Assembly (NCBI GenBank): GCA_012034075.1
Contig: JAAURD010000030.1
Location: forward strand, 1 to 32,599
Length of the DNA: 32,599 nucleotides
Direction of reading: 5' to 3'
From: Chloroflexaceae bacterium
GTDB lineage: Bacteria; Chloroflexota; Chloroflexia; Chloroflexales; Chloroflexaceae
Under the pieces are notes generated by a model that was given only the letters and a program-made list of their open reading frames with translations, ran no database searches and was not told the DNA's origin. The position numbers were made by a program, and so were the translations under genes. This document shows, one piece after another, positions 16,591 to 24,594 of this stretch. Position 1 is the first letter of the stretch; each line of letters begins with the position of its first letter.

Positions 16591-18102
16591 ATGTCACTCT
16601 TTAAACGCATCGGTAACAAAGATAACGCTCCCGCCGCCGAACCCGCCGCGGTCAATGGTGGGAACGCTCAAGCTCCCAAAGCAGTACCTGCTGCTGCCGC
16701 TACCAGTGCTGCGCCAGCAACGGCGGGGGCGGCTCCACCACCAGTTGCCGAAACCGACGCCGCAATTTTGCCCGAAACCGTTGGTATACCCGAAAATCGG
16801 ACCGACCCGCCCATTGGCACCGAAAAGGTGAAAAAACTGGTCGAAATGTCGCTCTGGATTGTTGACCGCATTCAATCCACTCTCGGCACCCAGAGTGAAC
16901 TGAAGCGCACTCCCGAAACGGAGCAAATGCTTCAGGAACGCTTCGCCCAATACTATCGCCAAGTCGGCGGCAACCTGAGCGATGAAGAAGTGAAATTCCT
17001 CTTCCGTCTGGTCTATGATGAAATCCTTGGGTTTGGTCCATTGCAACAGTTGATCGATAGTGATGGCATCTCTGAAATTATGGTGAACTGCCCCAACCGC
17101 ATCTATATTGAGCAGAAGGGCAAGCTCAAGGTTGCGCCGGTCGTGTTTGCCAATAATGACCATGTACTCAAAGTGATTGACCGCATTATCCGTCCGTTGG
17201 GTCGTCGTATCGACCGCAAGTGGCCGCTGGTTGATGCACGTCTGCCTGATGGTAGTCGGGTCAATGCAGTTATTCCCCCCTGCGCTATCGATGGGCCTAA
17301 TATCACCATTCGTAAGTTTAGCAAAAACAAACTGAAAGTTGATGACCTGATTCGTTATGGCTCCATGACTCCACCAATGGCCATGTTCCTTGAAGCCTGT
17401 GTAGTCAGTCGGCGCAACATTATCATCTCTGGTGGTACCGGTTCTGGGAAAACAACCCTGATTAACGTGCTCTCGAACTTTATTCCAGCCAAAGAACGCG
17501 TGGTCACGATTGAAGATAGTGCCGAGCTTCAGCTAATCCAGGATCACGTTATCCGTTTGGAAGCAAAACCGGCTGACGTTGATGGCACTGGCAAGGTCGC
17601 TATTCGCGATCTCGTTATTAATGCGCTTCGTATGCGACCTGAACGCATTATCATTGGCGAGTGTCGTGGTGGTGAAACCCTTGACTTGCTTCAGGCGATG
17701 AACACCGGTCACGACGGTTCTATGTCTACCCTCCACTCGAACAGCCCACGTGAAGCCGTCGGTCGTATTGAAACCATGTGTATGATGGCAGGTATGGACC
17801 TCCCACTCATCGTTATTCGCAAACAGATTGCCTCATCTATCCATATGATTGTGCAGCAATCACGCCTTGATGATGGTCAACGCAAAGTGACCTATATCAC
17901 CGAAATACAAGGTATGGAAGGTGATGTGGTGGTGCAACAGGATATTTTTAAGCTCGAAATTATAGGCAAAAATCCCGAAGGCAAAATTCTCTGTGAGCAT
18001 CGGCCTACCGGTGTACGGCCCAAGTTTACGCCCAAACTCGAGGCCGCTGGGTACAAACTGCCGCCCGAAGTCTTCGGCGCTGCCATTCCTGGCAAACGCT
18101 AA
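16591..18102 (+). CDS. cpaF: CpaF/TadA-type secretion ATPase
   Basis: A 503-residue type II/IV secretion ATPase of the Tad (tight adherence) pilus class, the hexameric motor that powers pilus assembly at the inner membrane. The N-terminus (about 11-60) is a low-complexity Ala/Pro linker. The N-terminal domain has EILGFGPLQQLIDSDGISEIMVN. The motor has Walker A GGTGSGKT (281-288), Asp box TIEDSAEL (306-313), Walker B IIIGECRGGE (353-362) and His box GHDGSMSTLHSN (373-384). The start at 16591 is set by AGGAGG 6 nt upstream. No tadB, tadC, pilin or peptidase gene follows; a terminator comes instead. The motor must therefore work with proteins encoded elsewhere, or in a different role with the AAA+ partner. 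Confidence 0.92.
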   Translation: MSLFKRIGNKDNAPAAEPAAVNGGNAQAPKAVPAAAATSAAPATAGAAPPPVAETDAAILPETVGIPENRTDPPIGTEKVKKLVEMSLWIVDRIQSTLGTQSELKRTPETEQMLQERFAQYYRQVGGNLSDEEVKFLFRLVYDEILGFGPLQQLIDSDGISEIMVNCPNRIYIEQKGKLKVAPVVFANNDHVLKVIDRIIRPLGRRIDRKWPLVDARLPDGSRVNAVIPPCAIDGPNITIRKFSKNKLKVDDLIRYGSMTPPMAMFLEACVVSRRNIIISGGTGSGKTTLINVLSNFIPAKERVVTIEDSAELQLIQDHVIRLEAKPADVDGTGKVAIRDLVINALRMRPERIIIGECRGGETLDLLQAMNTGHDGSMSTLHSNSPREAVGRIETMCMMAGMDLPLIVIRKQIASSIHMIVQQSRLDDGQRKVTYITEIQGMEGDVVVQQDIFKLEIIGKNPEGKILCEHRPTGVRPKFTPKLEAAGYKLPPEVFGAAIPGKR

Positions 18103-18117
18103 CGTGCTATGGCGCAA

Positions 18118-18162
18118 CCCTTCAGTCCTGATACCACAAGTTACCAGGACTGAAGGGCTTTT
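18118..18162 (+). terminator. Rho-independent terminator after cpaF
   Basis: Perfect 13-bp inverted repeat CCCTTCAGTCCTG (18118-18130) with its complement (18145-18157), a 14-nt loop and a CTTTTA tail. It ends the AAA+/cpaF operon and separates it from the desaturase gene, which begins 20 bp later. Confidence 0.82.
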
Positions 18163-18182
18163 ATGGTGTTGAGTGCAAACCC

Positions 18183-19679
18183 ATGTCTAACCCCTTTGTG
18201 ATTGTTGGTGGCGGCCTTGGTGGGCTTTCTACCGCCATTCATCTCGCTTTGCAACAGCGATCTGTCGTGCTGCTCGAAAAGAATGAACGGCTCGGCGGCA
18301 AAATGAACATCGTGCAAGAGGCTGGCTACACCTTTGACACCGGTCCCTCATTGCTGACCATGCCCTGGATCCTGCGTGATCTCTTTGCGGCGGCCGGACG
18401 CAACCTGGAAGATACCCTGGAGCTGATCCCTCTTGATCCAATCTGCCGCTATATCTGGCCCGATCAAACACAGTTCGATTTCTGGCAGAATCTGCCTGGT
18501 CTGGTGCAGGCCATTGACAGGCTGAATCCAGCTGATGTTACCGGTCTCTTTCGCTTTCTGGCCTATGTTGCACCAATCTATCAGACGGTTGCCGATGTCT
18601 TTCTGTTACAACCCTTCGATGGCATCGGCGATTTGCTTACCCCGCGCCTGCTGCGCGATGGTTGGCGGATCGATGCCTTTCGGACGATGGATCAGTCCGT
18701 TCAGCAATACTTTCAAAGCCCCTACCTACGCCAGATATTTAATCGTTATGCGACATACAATGGCTCCTCTCCCTATCTTACGCCGGCAACGTTTAACGTG
18801 ATTGCCTACATTGAACTGGTAGAAGGCGGCTGGCATGTGCGTGGTGGCATCTATCGGCTGGCCCAGGCTCTGCAGCAACTGGCCGAGAACCTTGGTGTCG
18901 ATATTCGCACCAGCAGCGAGGTGTGCGAAATTCGTCTGCACCGTGGGCGAGCCTGTGGAGTTACACTCGCTGGTGGGCAGCAGATTCAGTCGGAGGCAGT
19001 GGTCGTGAATGCCGACCCGCGTTATGCCTATGAGCAACTCCTACCTGGTCAGGATACTCAGACCCGCCGGTTGCAACAACTCGAGCCTTCGTGTAGCGGG
19101 TTTATCTTACTGCTTGGTATTAACCGCAGCTACAAGCAACTCCAGCATCACAATATCTTTTTTAGTCAGGACTATCGCACCGAATTTGAAGCCATCTTTG
19201 CCAGAGGCGTTCCCGCACCCGACCCGACGGTGTATGTTTGCAGCACCAGTGTCACGGACCAGGGTCATGCACCACCTGGTCATATGAATCTGTTTGTGCT
19301 GGTCAATGCACCATCGTTGAATGAACGTTACCGTTGGGAACGAGAAAAAGAGGGGTATCGCCAGACCATTATTCGTAAACTTGAGCGTATGGGCCTTTCC
19401 GATCTCTCACAGCATATTGTCTATGAGCAGATCATCACTCCATTGGATCTCTGGCAACGCTATCATGCAGCTGCCGGAGCTATTTATGGTCTGGCGTCAA
19501 ACAATCCGTTTGTTGCGTTTTTACGACCGCCCTTACGAGCACGCGGCATCAAGCAGCTCTACTTTGTTGGTGGTGGTACCCATCCGGGTGGCGGTATCCC
19601 GCTGGTGCTGCTCTCCGGCCAGTCCGTTGCTCGGCGCATTGCCATTGATATGCCATTCTCCGTCCGGCTCCGCTCCTAA
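18183..19679 (+). CDS. CrtI-family carotenoid desaturase / FAD-dependent oxidoreductase
   Basis: A 498-residue FAD enzyme of the phytoene desaturase family, which introduces double bonds in (or oxidises) carotenoids. The N-terminal dinucleotide-binding fold is VIVGGGLGGLSTAIHLA with E32 downstream. GYTFDTGPSLLTMP (48-61) is the next family block. The C-terminal FAD-binding signature is FVGGGTHPGGGIPLVLLSG near 462-480. Members include CrtI, CrtD, CrtN and CrtO-like enzymes, and sequence by eye cannot separate them, so no symbol is given. No phytoene synthase or other carotenoid gene lies nearby. The ATG has a weak TTGAG site, and no promoter is seen in the short gap after the terminator. Its 3' end overlaps the fabD tail on the other strand. 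Confidence 0.87.
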   Translation: MSNPFVIVGGGLGGLSTAIHLALQQRSVVLLEKNERLGGKMNIVQEAGYTFDTGPSLLTMPWILRDLFAAAGRNLEDTLELIPLDPICRYIWPDQTQFDFWQNLPGLVQAIDRLNPADVTGLFRFLAYVAPIYQTVADVFLLQPFDGIGDLLTPRLLRDGWRIDAFRTMDQSVQQYFQSPYLRQIFNRYATYNGSSPYLTPATFNVIAYIELVEGGWHVRGGIYRLAQALQQLAENLGVDIRTSSEVCEIRLHRGRACGVTLAGGQQIQSEAVVVNADPRYAYEQLLPGQDTQTRRLQQLEPSCSGFILLLGINRSYKQLQHHNIFFSQDYRTEFEAIFARGVPAPDPTVYVCSTSVTDQGHAPPGHMNLFVLVNAPSLNERYRWEREKEGYRQTIIRKLERMGLSDLSQHIVYEQIITPLDLWQRYHAAAGAIYGLASNNPFVAFLRPPLRARGIKQLYFVGGGTHPGGGIPLVLLSGQSVARRIAIDMPFSVRLRS

Positions 19680-20632
19680 TGGCTGTTCCCTCTGAGCTTC
19701 CTCTTGCATCAGCGACTGAAGATCGTCCACGCCACGCAGATTGATCAAACGCACGCCTGGTGCAATTCGTTTGATCATGCCGGTTAATGCGCTGCCCGGT
19801 CCAATCTCCACAAAGGTCGAAACACCCTGAGCCACCATGTGCTGGATCGAAGCAATCCACCGTACTGGCGACACCATCTGTGACTCCAGTTCCTGGCGCA
19901 CGTCTTCGGCATGCTTGACCGGTCGCGCCGTGACATTGGCAATCAATGGGATCATCAAACAGGCTATCGACGCTGTGGCAATCACTCCTGCCATACCGGC
20001 TGCGGCTGAACCCATCAATGGCGAATGAAATGCACCACTGACTTTCAACGGAATAATCCGTTTTGCGCCAGACTGCGCGCAAGTTTGCAGACAAGCTCAA
20101 CTGCAGCGGTCGCGCCACTGATGACCAGTTGCCCCGGCGCATTATAGTTTGCCACGACGACTGCATCACCACTGTCGGTAGCAGCTTCTGCACAAATTTG
20201 TTCGAGGATCTCTGCATTCAGGCCAACCACCGCAGCCATCGTGCCATCTTGCGCCTGGGCCATCAGTTCGCCTCGGCGCCGAACCATGCGCACGGCGGTT
20301 TCCAGGTCGATGGCACCACCAGCCACCAGCGCCGAATATTCACCCAGGCTATGACCAGCCACCAGGTACGGACGACGCATACGACCACCTGGTGACAACG
20401 CATCCATTGCCCGCAATAATGCAACACTTAACGTGAGCAATGCGGGTTGGGCATTTTCCGTAGCCGTCAAATCGGCTTCCGGTCCTTCAAAACAAAGGCG
20501 CGATACACTTACATCAAGTACGGCATCAGCCTCATCGAAAACATCTCGTGCAGCCGGCACCTGCCAATACAAATCACGACCCATCCCAACTATTTGTGAA
20601 CCCTGTCCAGGAAAGACCCAGGCAACTGTCAT
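19533..20632 (-). CDS. fabD: Malonyl-CoA:ACP transacylase, frameshifted, with unusual C-terminal tail
   Basis: This enzyme moves malonyl from CoA to acyl carrier protein at the start of fatty-acid elongation. The first part (20632 to about 20069) begins MTVAWVFPGQGSQ and carries nucleophile S95 in GHSLG; the second (about 20068 on) carries GAKRIIPL, KVSGAFHSPLM and VEIGPGSALTGMIKR. The join needs one extra G: expected LGAK, but two G (20068-20069, CC on the plus strand) stand where three are needed. AAAGGGG precedes the ATG at 20632, rather than an upstream ATG. After about residue 317 the frame runs on for roughly 48 residues antisense to the desaturase gene, far beyond the usual 305-320 length; a second indel could have removed a stop near 19676. 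It follows fabH by 20 bp. Confidence 0.85.
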
Positions 20633-20652
20633 AGGTTGTATCCCCTTTACTG

Positions 20653-21642
20653 CTAGCGGCCCCAACGTACCACGGCCGAGGCCCAGGTGAAACCACCGCC
20701 AAACGATGTAAGCAGCACATGATCACCATCATGCAATTGCCCCTGTTCGACTGCCTCACACAGAGCAATGGGCACGGAAGCCGCCGAGGTATTACCATAT
20801 CGTTCCAGGTTTACAAAGACACGTTTAAACGGTATCTCCAGGCGTTTGATGAGAACCTCAATAATTCGTAAATTAGCTTGATGAGGGATGATAAGATTGA
20901 TTGCGTCAGGTTGAAGACCAGCCTCCTCGATGGCCTGTTGTGATGAGAGAGCCATTTCACGAATTGCGTGTTTAAAGACCTCGCGCCCATGCATTGAGAA
21001 ATAACGATCTTGCAGATGCGAATTTTCCGCACTTAGGGGTTGCCGTGTGCCGCCACGCTCAATCAACATGAGTGACTCATATTCGCCTGCCGAGCCCAAG
21101 ACAGCCGAAAGCAAGCCCAACGGTTGATCTCGCTGCTGTAAGACGACCGCACCAGCACCATCTCCAAAGAGTACACATGTATTCCGATCATGCCAGTTGA
21201 GAATGTGGCTAAAAAGATCCGCTGCGACAAGCAGAATGGTCTGATGGGCACCACTCTGAATCATACTGTTTGCAATATGCAACCCATAGACAAACCCACT
21301 GCATGCAGCGACGACATCAAATGCGCCAGCGCGGGGAATGCCCAGTTGGGCCTGAATAACGGATGCCGTTGCGGGAAACGGGCGATCTGGCGTTGATGTA
21401 GCCAGTATCACCAGATCAATTGCCTCTGGTGCAATGCCAGCCCGTTCGATGGCTTGTTGACTGGCCGCCGTAGCCAGTACCGAGGTATACTCATCGGCAC
21501 TGGCAATACGTCGTTCACCAATACCAGTGCGTGAACGAATCCACTCATTTGAGGTATCGATCTGCCGGGCCAGTTCATCGTTCGTAACTACCCGTCTGGG
21601 GACAGACATACCCCAGCCAATAATAGCAGCATAGTGTTCCAT
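20653..21642 (-). CDS. fabH: Beta-ketoacyl-ACP synthase III
   Basis: A 329-residue condensing enzyme that starts fatty-acid synthesis from acetyl-CoA (or branched acyl-CoA) and malonyl-ACP. The catalytic triad is complete: C114 in VAACSGFVYG, H254 in IIPHQAN and N284 in RYGNTSAAS. EWIRSRTGIGERR is the usual N-terminal block. The ATG at 21642 is preferred over an upstream ATG because AGGAG lies just before it. fabD follows 20 bp downstream and rpmF precedes it by 112 bp. The plsX gene commonly found between rpmF and fabH is missing here. Confidence 0.95.
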   Translation of the reverse strand: MEHYAAIIGWGMSVPRRVVTNDELARQIDTSNEWIRSRTGIGERRIASADEYTSVLATAASQQAIERAGIAPEAIDLVILATSTPDRPFPATASVIQAQLGIPRAGAFDVVAACSGFVYGLHIANSMIQSGAHQTILLVAADLFSHILNWHDRNTCVLFGDGAGAVVLQQRDQPLGLLSAVLGSAGEYESLMLIERGGTRQPLSAENSHLQDRYFSMHGREVFKHAIREMALSSQQAIEEAGLQPDAINLIIPHQANLRIIEVLIKRLEIPFKRVFVNLERYGNTSAASVPIALCEAVEQGQLHDGDHVLLTSFGGGFTWASAVVRWGR

Positions 21643-21754
21643 GCTTACTCCTGGGGCATCATTGACAGAGAGCGGTCTTCGTTGACCTGACAATGCGCAG
21701 AAACGTGTTGATGTAAGACGATCATGTGGTCACATCAGGTATAGACCACGACCG

Positions 21755-21943
21755 CTAGTCTCGTTCTTTTTGGGCAATCACCTGGCGGCCACGATACACG
21801 CCGCAGGCACGGCAGACACGATGCGCTTGCATAAAGGCACCGCAATTGGGACAAATCACGATGTTTGGTGCCTTGAGGCGCTGATGACGGCGACGGTTGC
21901 CGCGTTGATGGCGCGACACACGATGTTTTGGGACAGCACCCAT
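21755..21943 (-). CDS. rpmF: 50S ribosomal protein L32
   Basis: A 62-residue basic ribosomal protein. The start MGAVPKHRVSRHQRGNRRRH is typical, and a four-cysteine zinc ribbon is present (CPNCGAF, then CRACGVYRGR). It therefore belongs to the zinc-binding C+ form. AAAGGAG lies about 10 bases before the ATG. It follows the DUF177 gene, the classic pairing. Confidence 0.96.
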   Translation of the reverse strand: MGAVPKHRVSRHQRGNRRRHQRLKAPNIVICPNCGAFMQAHRVCRACGVYRGRQVIAQKERD

Positions 21944-21997
21944 ACGTTTACAACTCCTTTATCCTAGTATCAAATCTTGGCTTTTCATTCCAACACA

Positions 21998-22531
21998 TTA
22001 AGACGATTGCTGTTGCGACCAGGTTTTTAACACGGCTAATCGTTCATCAATCATCTGTCCGTCTGACTCATCGGTCAGACCGTTTGACTCAACCGTATAA
22101 CGTATCGGTTTACCCGCATATGCTACTGAAACCGGATACACCGGGAGTTCCAACAACGTATATTCGCGAATAAGCTCTCCCACATCAGCCATATGCTGCT
22201 CATCCAGAAAGAAGGGGTCCTCTTCGGATGGGCGGGGTAAATGCACGCCGGTTGTGACATCGATCTGCGCATGCATTTCCTCTTGAAAATCAAGCGATAC
22301 GCGATAATCAAACAACTCTAATGATCGTACACAGGTTAATTGTACCATTGCCTGCACCTGCGCATGGACCAGTACCCCGGTTGCAGTGCGCGTAAAGAGC
22401 ACGCGCCCGCCGATATCACGCAAGACCAACGTGTCATCAAGGGGCAATTGATCTTCATACAGATCATATGCACGACGTGCGCCGATCAGTTCACGCAGCA
22501 ACTGCGCGACATTATATTTTATCTGTGTCAT
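21998..22531 (-). CDS. DUF177 / YceD family protein
   Basis: A 177-residue acidic protein of the DUF177 (YceD) family. Relatives are linked to 23S rRNA accumulation and lie next to rpmF across bacteria. The segment TCVRSLELFDYRVSLDFQEEM (residues about 66-86) and the following DLGELIREYTLLELPVYP-like helix region (about 116-132) are characteristic. The C-terminal CxxC-rich stretch found in many relatives is absent, replaced by a Ser/Asp-rich segment (ESNGLTDESDGQ). It is first in the DUF177-rpmF-fabH-fabD operon, with a promoter at 22602-22607. Confidence 0.85.
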   Translation of the reverse strand: MTQIKYNVAQLLRELIGARRAYDLYEDQLPLDDTLVLRDIGGRVLFTRTATGVLVHAQVQAMVQLTCVRSLELFDYRVSLDFQEEMHAQIDVTTGVHLPRPSEEDPFFLDEQHMADVGELIREYTLLELPVYPVSVAYAGKPIRYTVESNGLTDESDGQMIDERLAVLKTWSQQQSS

Positions 22532-22601
22532 ACATGTCCTACTGCATATCGTTTCCAGCTATTGAACTGGTGTAGACAGTGACGCTTGCAGAGCACGTGA
22601 C

Positions 22602-22610
22602 ATTATACCA
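22602..22610 (-). promoter_or_regulatory. Extended -10 promoter of the DUF177-rpmF-fabH-fabD operon
   Basis: On the minus strand TATAAT (22607-22602) is preceded by TGG. No good -35 box is present. Transcription would start near 22595, giving a leader of about 65 nt before the ATG at 22531. Confidence 0.5.
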
Positions 22611-22660
22611 TGGGTATGCCCGGCAAGTCGTCTCCTCTCAGCTCACACCCAATAGAGCAG

Positions 22661-23068
22661 TCAGGGCGAGAGGGTTTCGAGGCCATTGCGAACGTTGGCC
22701 AGCACTTTGGTAAGGCGGTTTTGCAAATCTTCAAGCACCTGGCGGGCATAGTCATCGGCACCGGCTCGCACCTGGGCTGCATCGTGCTCAGCTTGCTGGA
22801 TGAGTTGCTGCCGCTCCGTTTCAATCGCTTCGAGCAATCCGCGTTCTTCAAGGGCCATCTGCACTCGGGCACGTGCATCGGCTAGCAGTCGGTCCTGCTC
22901 CTGGATCACCCGCCGCGCCTGCTTTAATTCTTCTGGGATGGATACACGCATCCGGTCAATAATATCCAGAATGCGTTCTTCATCGATGAGCAGCCGTCCG
23001 CTAAACGGGACCCGTCTCCCATCGGCAATCACATCTTCCAATTCGTCTATTAAATCATCGAGTTCGAT
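22661..23068 (-). CDS. Coiled-coil protein (ATP synthase b / DivIVA-like), apparent ATC start
   Basis: About 135 residues. It begins with an acidic helix (ELDDLIDELEDVI), then PFSGRLLIDEERILDIIDRMRVSIPEELKQARRV, followed by a long charged coiled coil with Gln/Ala/Glu heptads to about residue 120. Chloroflexota carry similar proteins after coaD; no function is established. The striking point is the start. A near-perfect AAGGAGGGG (about 23078-23086 on the minus strand) precedes an in-frame ATC at 23068-23066 at normal distance, exactly where the family's first Met is expected. Longer readings, from ATG 23146 or TTG upstream, would overlap coaD and lack such a site. Either a rare ATC start or an ATG-to-ATC change is present. 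Confidence 0.68.
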   Translation of the reverse strand: MELDDLIDELEDVIADGRRVPFSGRLLIDEERILDIIDRMRVSIPEELKQARRVIQEQDRLLADARARVQMALEERGLLEAIETERQQLIQQAEHDAAQVRAGADDYARQVLEDLQNRLTKVLANVRNGLETLSP

Positions 23069-23090
23069 GGCAGATCCCCTCCTTACGGAC

Positions 23091-23576
23091 TCACTTGGTA
23101 CGACCAAACTTACGTGCCAAGGCGTGAGCCACTGATGGTGGTACAAAACCGCTTACATCGCCACCAAGTGCTGCAATTTCACGCACGGTGCTCGAACTAA
23201 GAAATGAAAACTCACCGTTTGCCATAAAAAAGACAACATCGATATCCGGGTCAATTGTTTGATTGATTTGTGCCATCTTAAATTCATAGGCAAAGTCAAT
23301 CGCATCACGCAGTCCCCGAACAATCACCTTGGCCCCAATCTCACGGGCATAATCAACCGTGAGTGACGTATAGGCCTGAACCTGGATGCCTGGCATGTCT
23401 TTTGTGGTTTCACGCAACAGTTCTACCCGTTCTTCCACCGAAAAGAGCACGTTTTTGAGCGGACGATCAAACACTGCCATAATCACTGGTTGGAAGAGTC
23501 GTACTGCACGTGCAGCAGCATCAAGATGACCATTCGTGACAGGATCAAAACTTCCCGGATAGAGTGCGAGCGTCAC
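23091..23576 (-). CDS. coaD: Phosphopantetheine adenylyltransferase
   Basis: A 161-residue enzyme catalysing the penultimate step of coenzyme A synthesis: 4'-phosphopantetheine plus ATP gives dephospho-CoA. ALYPGSFDPVTNGHLD (4-19) holds the nucleotidyltransferase signature with H17. IVRGLRDAIDFAYEFKMAQIN and EFSFLSSSTVREIA are the other family blocks. The start is GTG at 23576 with AAGGAG six bases upstream; an ATG slightly upstream is out of frame and reaches a stop at once. It follows rsmD by 22 bp, a very common pairing. Confidence 0.95.
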   Translation of the reverse strand: MTLALYPGSFDPVTNGHLDAAARAVRLFQPVIMAVFDRPLKNVLFSVEERVELLRETTKDMPGIQVQAYTSLTVDYAREIGAKVIVRGLRDAIDFAYEFKMAQINQTIDPDIDVVFFMANGEFSFLSSSTVREIAALGGDVSGFVPPSVAHALARKFGRTK

Positions 23577-23598
23577 ACCATGCTCCTTTTCTATGCCA

Positions 23599-24171
23599 TT
23601 ACGGATCAGCAGGCGGTCCCTGCTTATGTTCATACAAGGAAAAACATGAATCCCCTACGCGCCGCCACAAACACCGATTCAGGCGGTTATAGGTATCGGC
23701 GAGCGATACTCGTGGTGAATGCCCAACCACCAGCAGCGTTTGGCCTTGTACCATATGAGCAGCCTCAATGGACAAAATGGTTTGTTCAATGTGTGGGTCA
23801 GCATATGGCGGATCCATGATAATTATATCATAGTTCGTTACACTGCCATAGCTCCGAACAAAGTGCGTCACCGGCATACAATAGACCGTAGCCTGCGCTG
23901 CCAGGCGCGTATGCTCCAGGTTTTCACGAATAATCCGACAGACATGGGCGCTGCGTTCCACAAAATGCGCCAGGCTTGCTCCCCGTGACAGACATTCGAT
24001 ACCAAGTGACCCGGTACCAGCATACAGGTCAAGCACATTCCCATGCAGCGCATTGCGTGCGTCAAGCACGCCAAAGAGCGACTCTTTGACCCGATCAAGC
24101 ATCGGGCGTGTATTCAAGCCTTTGGGCGCCTTCAGCCGATGTCCCTTGGCGCTACCGGTAATAACCCGCAT
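23599..24171 (-). CDS. rsmD: 16S rRNA (guanine(966)-N2)-methyltransferase
   Basis: A 190-residue SAM-dependent methyltransferase that modifies G966 of 16S rRNA in the 30S subunit. MRVITGSAKGHRLKAPKGLNTRP is the typical N-terminus. The SAM-binding motif is VLDLYAGTGSLGIECLSRGA (46-65), and the amino-methylase motif is DPPY (120-123). The start at 24171 is chosen because the family begins here; an in-frame ATG twelve codons upstream adds an unconserved stretch. It heads the rsmD-coaD-coiled-coil unit. Confidence 0.93.
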   Translation of the reverse strand: MRVITGSAKGHRLKAPKGLNTRPMLDRVKESLFGVLDARNALHGNVLDLYAGTGSLGIECLSRGASLAHFVERSAHVCRIIRENLEHTRLAAQATVYCMPVTHFVRSYGSVTNYDIIIMDPPYADPHIEQTILSIEAAHMVQGQTLLVVGHSPRVSLADTYNRLNRCLWRRVGDSCFSLYEHKQGPPADP

Positions 24172-24330
24172 ATTGTCATTCCCACTGTTCAGGTGATTCA
24201 CCTTCACTGTAAGAGCTTATTGTAGCATGGCTATACCGAACGTTCAACCACCGAACAAGGACTGCTGGCAGTTTTCTTCTGGTTTTTGCCGTTCGCCTCA
24301 AAACCACAGCAGAAACCGTGCGTTTGCTGC

Positions 24331-24359
24331 TTGCACAAACATCGGCAATGTGCTATAAT
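24331..24359 (+). promoter_or_regulatory. Strong promoter of tRNA-Phe
   Basis: TTGCAC (24331-24336), 17-nt spacer, TATAAT (24354-24359) with an extended TGC before it. The start of transcription would be near 24366, about 48 nt before the mature tRNA. Confidence 0.75.
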
Positions 24360-24413
24360 ATAACGCAGTGTTGAAACGGGCCGTTTGATCAACGGGCTGT
24401 TGTATTTGTTTAT

Positions 24414-24489
24414 GCCAAGGTAGCTCAGTTGGTAGAGCACAGCTCTGAAAAAGCTGGGGTCACCGGTTCGATCCCGGTCCTTGGCACCA
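24414..24489 (+). tRNA. tRNA-Phe (GAA)
   Basis: 76 nt with all arms: acceptor GCCAAGG pairing with CCTTGGC, D-stem GCTC/GAGC, anticodon stem CAGCT/AGCTG around loop CTGAAAA (anticodon GAA), and T-stem ACCGG/CCGGT around TTCGATC. The 3' CCA is encoded. A terminator follows 27 nt later, so it is transcribed alone. Confidence 0.97.
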
Positions 24490-24516
24490 TTATTTCCATC
24501 GTTATGTCGATGTCCG

Positions 24517-24553
24517 CTCCCGCCAAACCTTGATCTGGCGGGAGTATTGTTTG
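24517..24553 (+). terminator. Rho-independent terminator after tRNA-Phe
   Basis: Perfect 9-bp stem CTCCCGCCA (24517-24525) with TGGCGGGAG (24536-24544), a 10-nt loop and a T-rich tail TATTGTTTGT. Confidence 0.82.
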
Positions 24554-24594
24554 TACCGGCTGCAATCAATCCTGTCTGAACGGCTCGCTGTTCA

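Noticed and set aside
16594-17163. 189-residue minus-strand frame within cpaF
   Set aside because: Antisense to a clear CpaF N-terminal region; no ribosome-binding site and no family match.
24366-24413. Hairpins in the leader before tRNA-Phe as a T-box or other riboswitch
   Set aside because: The leader is only about 48 nt and precedes a tRNA rather than a synthetase gene; the short inverted repeats do not match a T-box.
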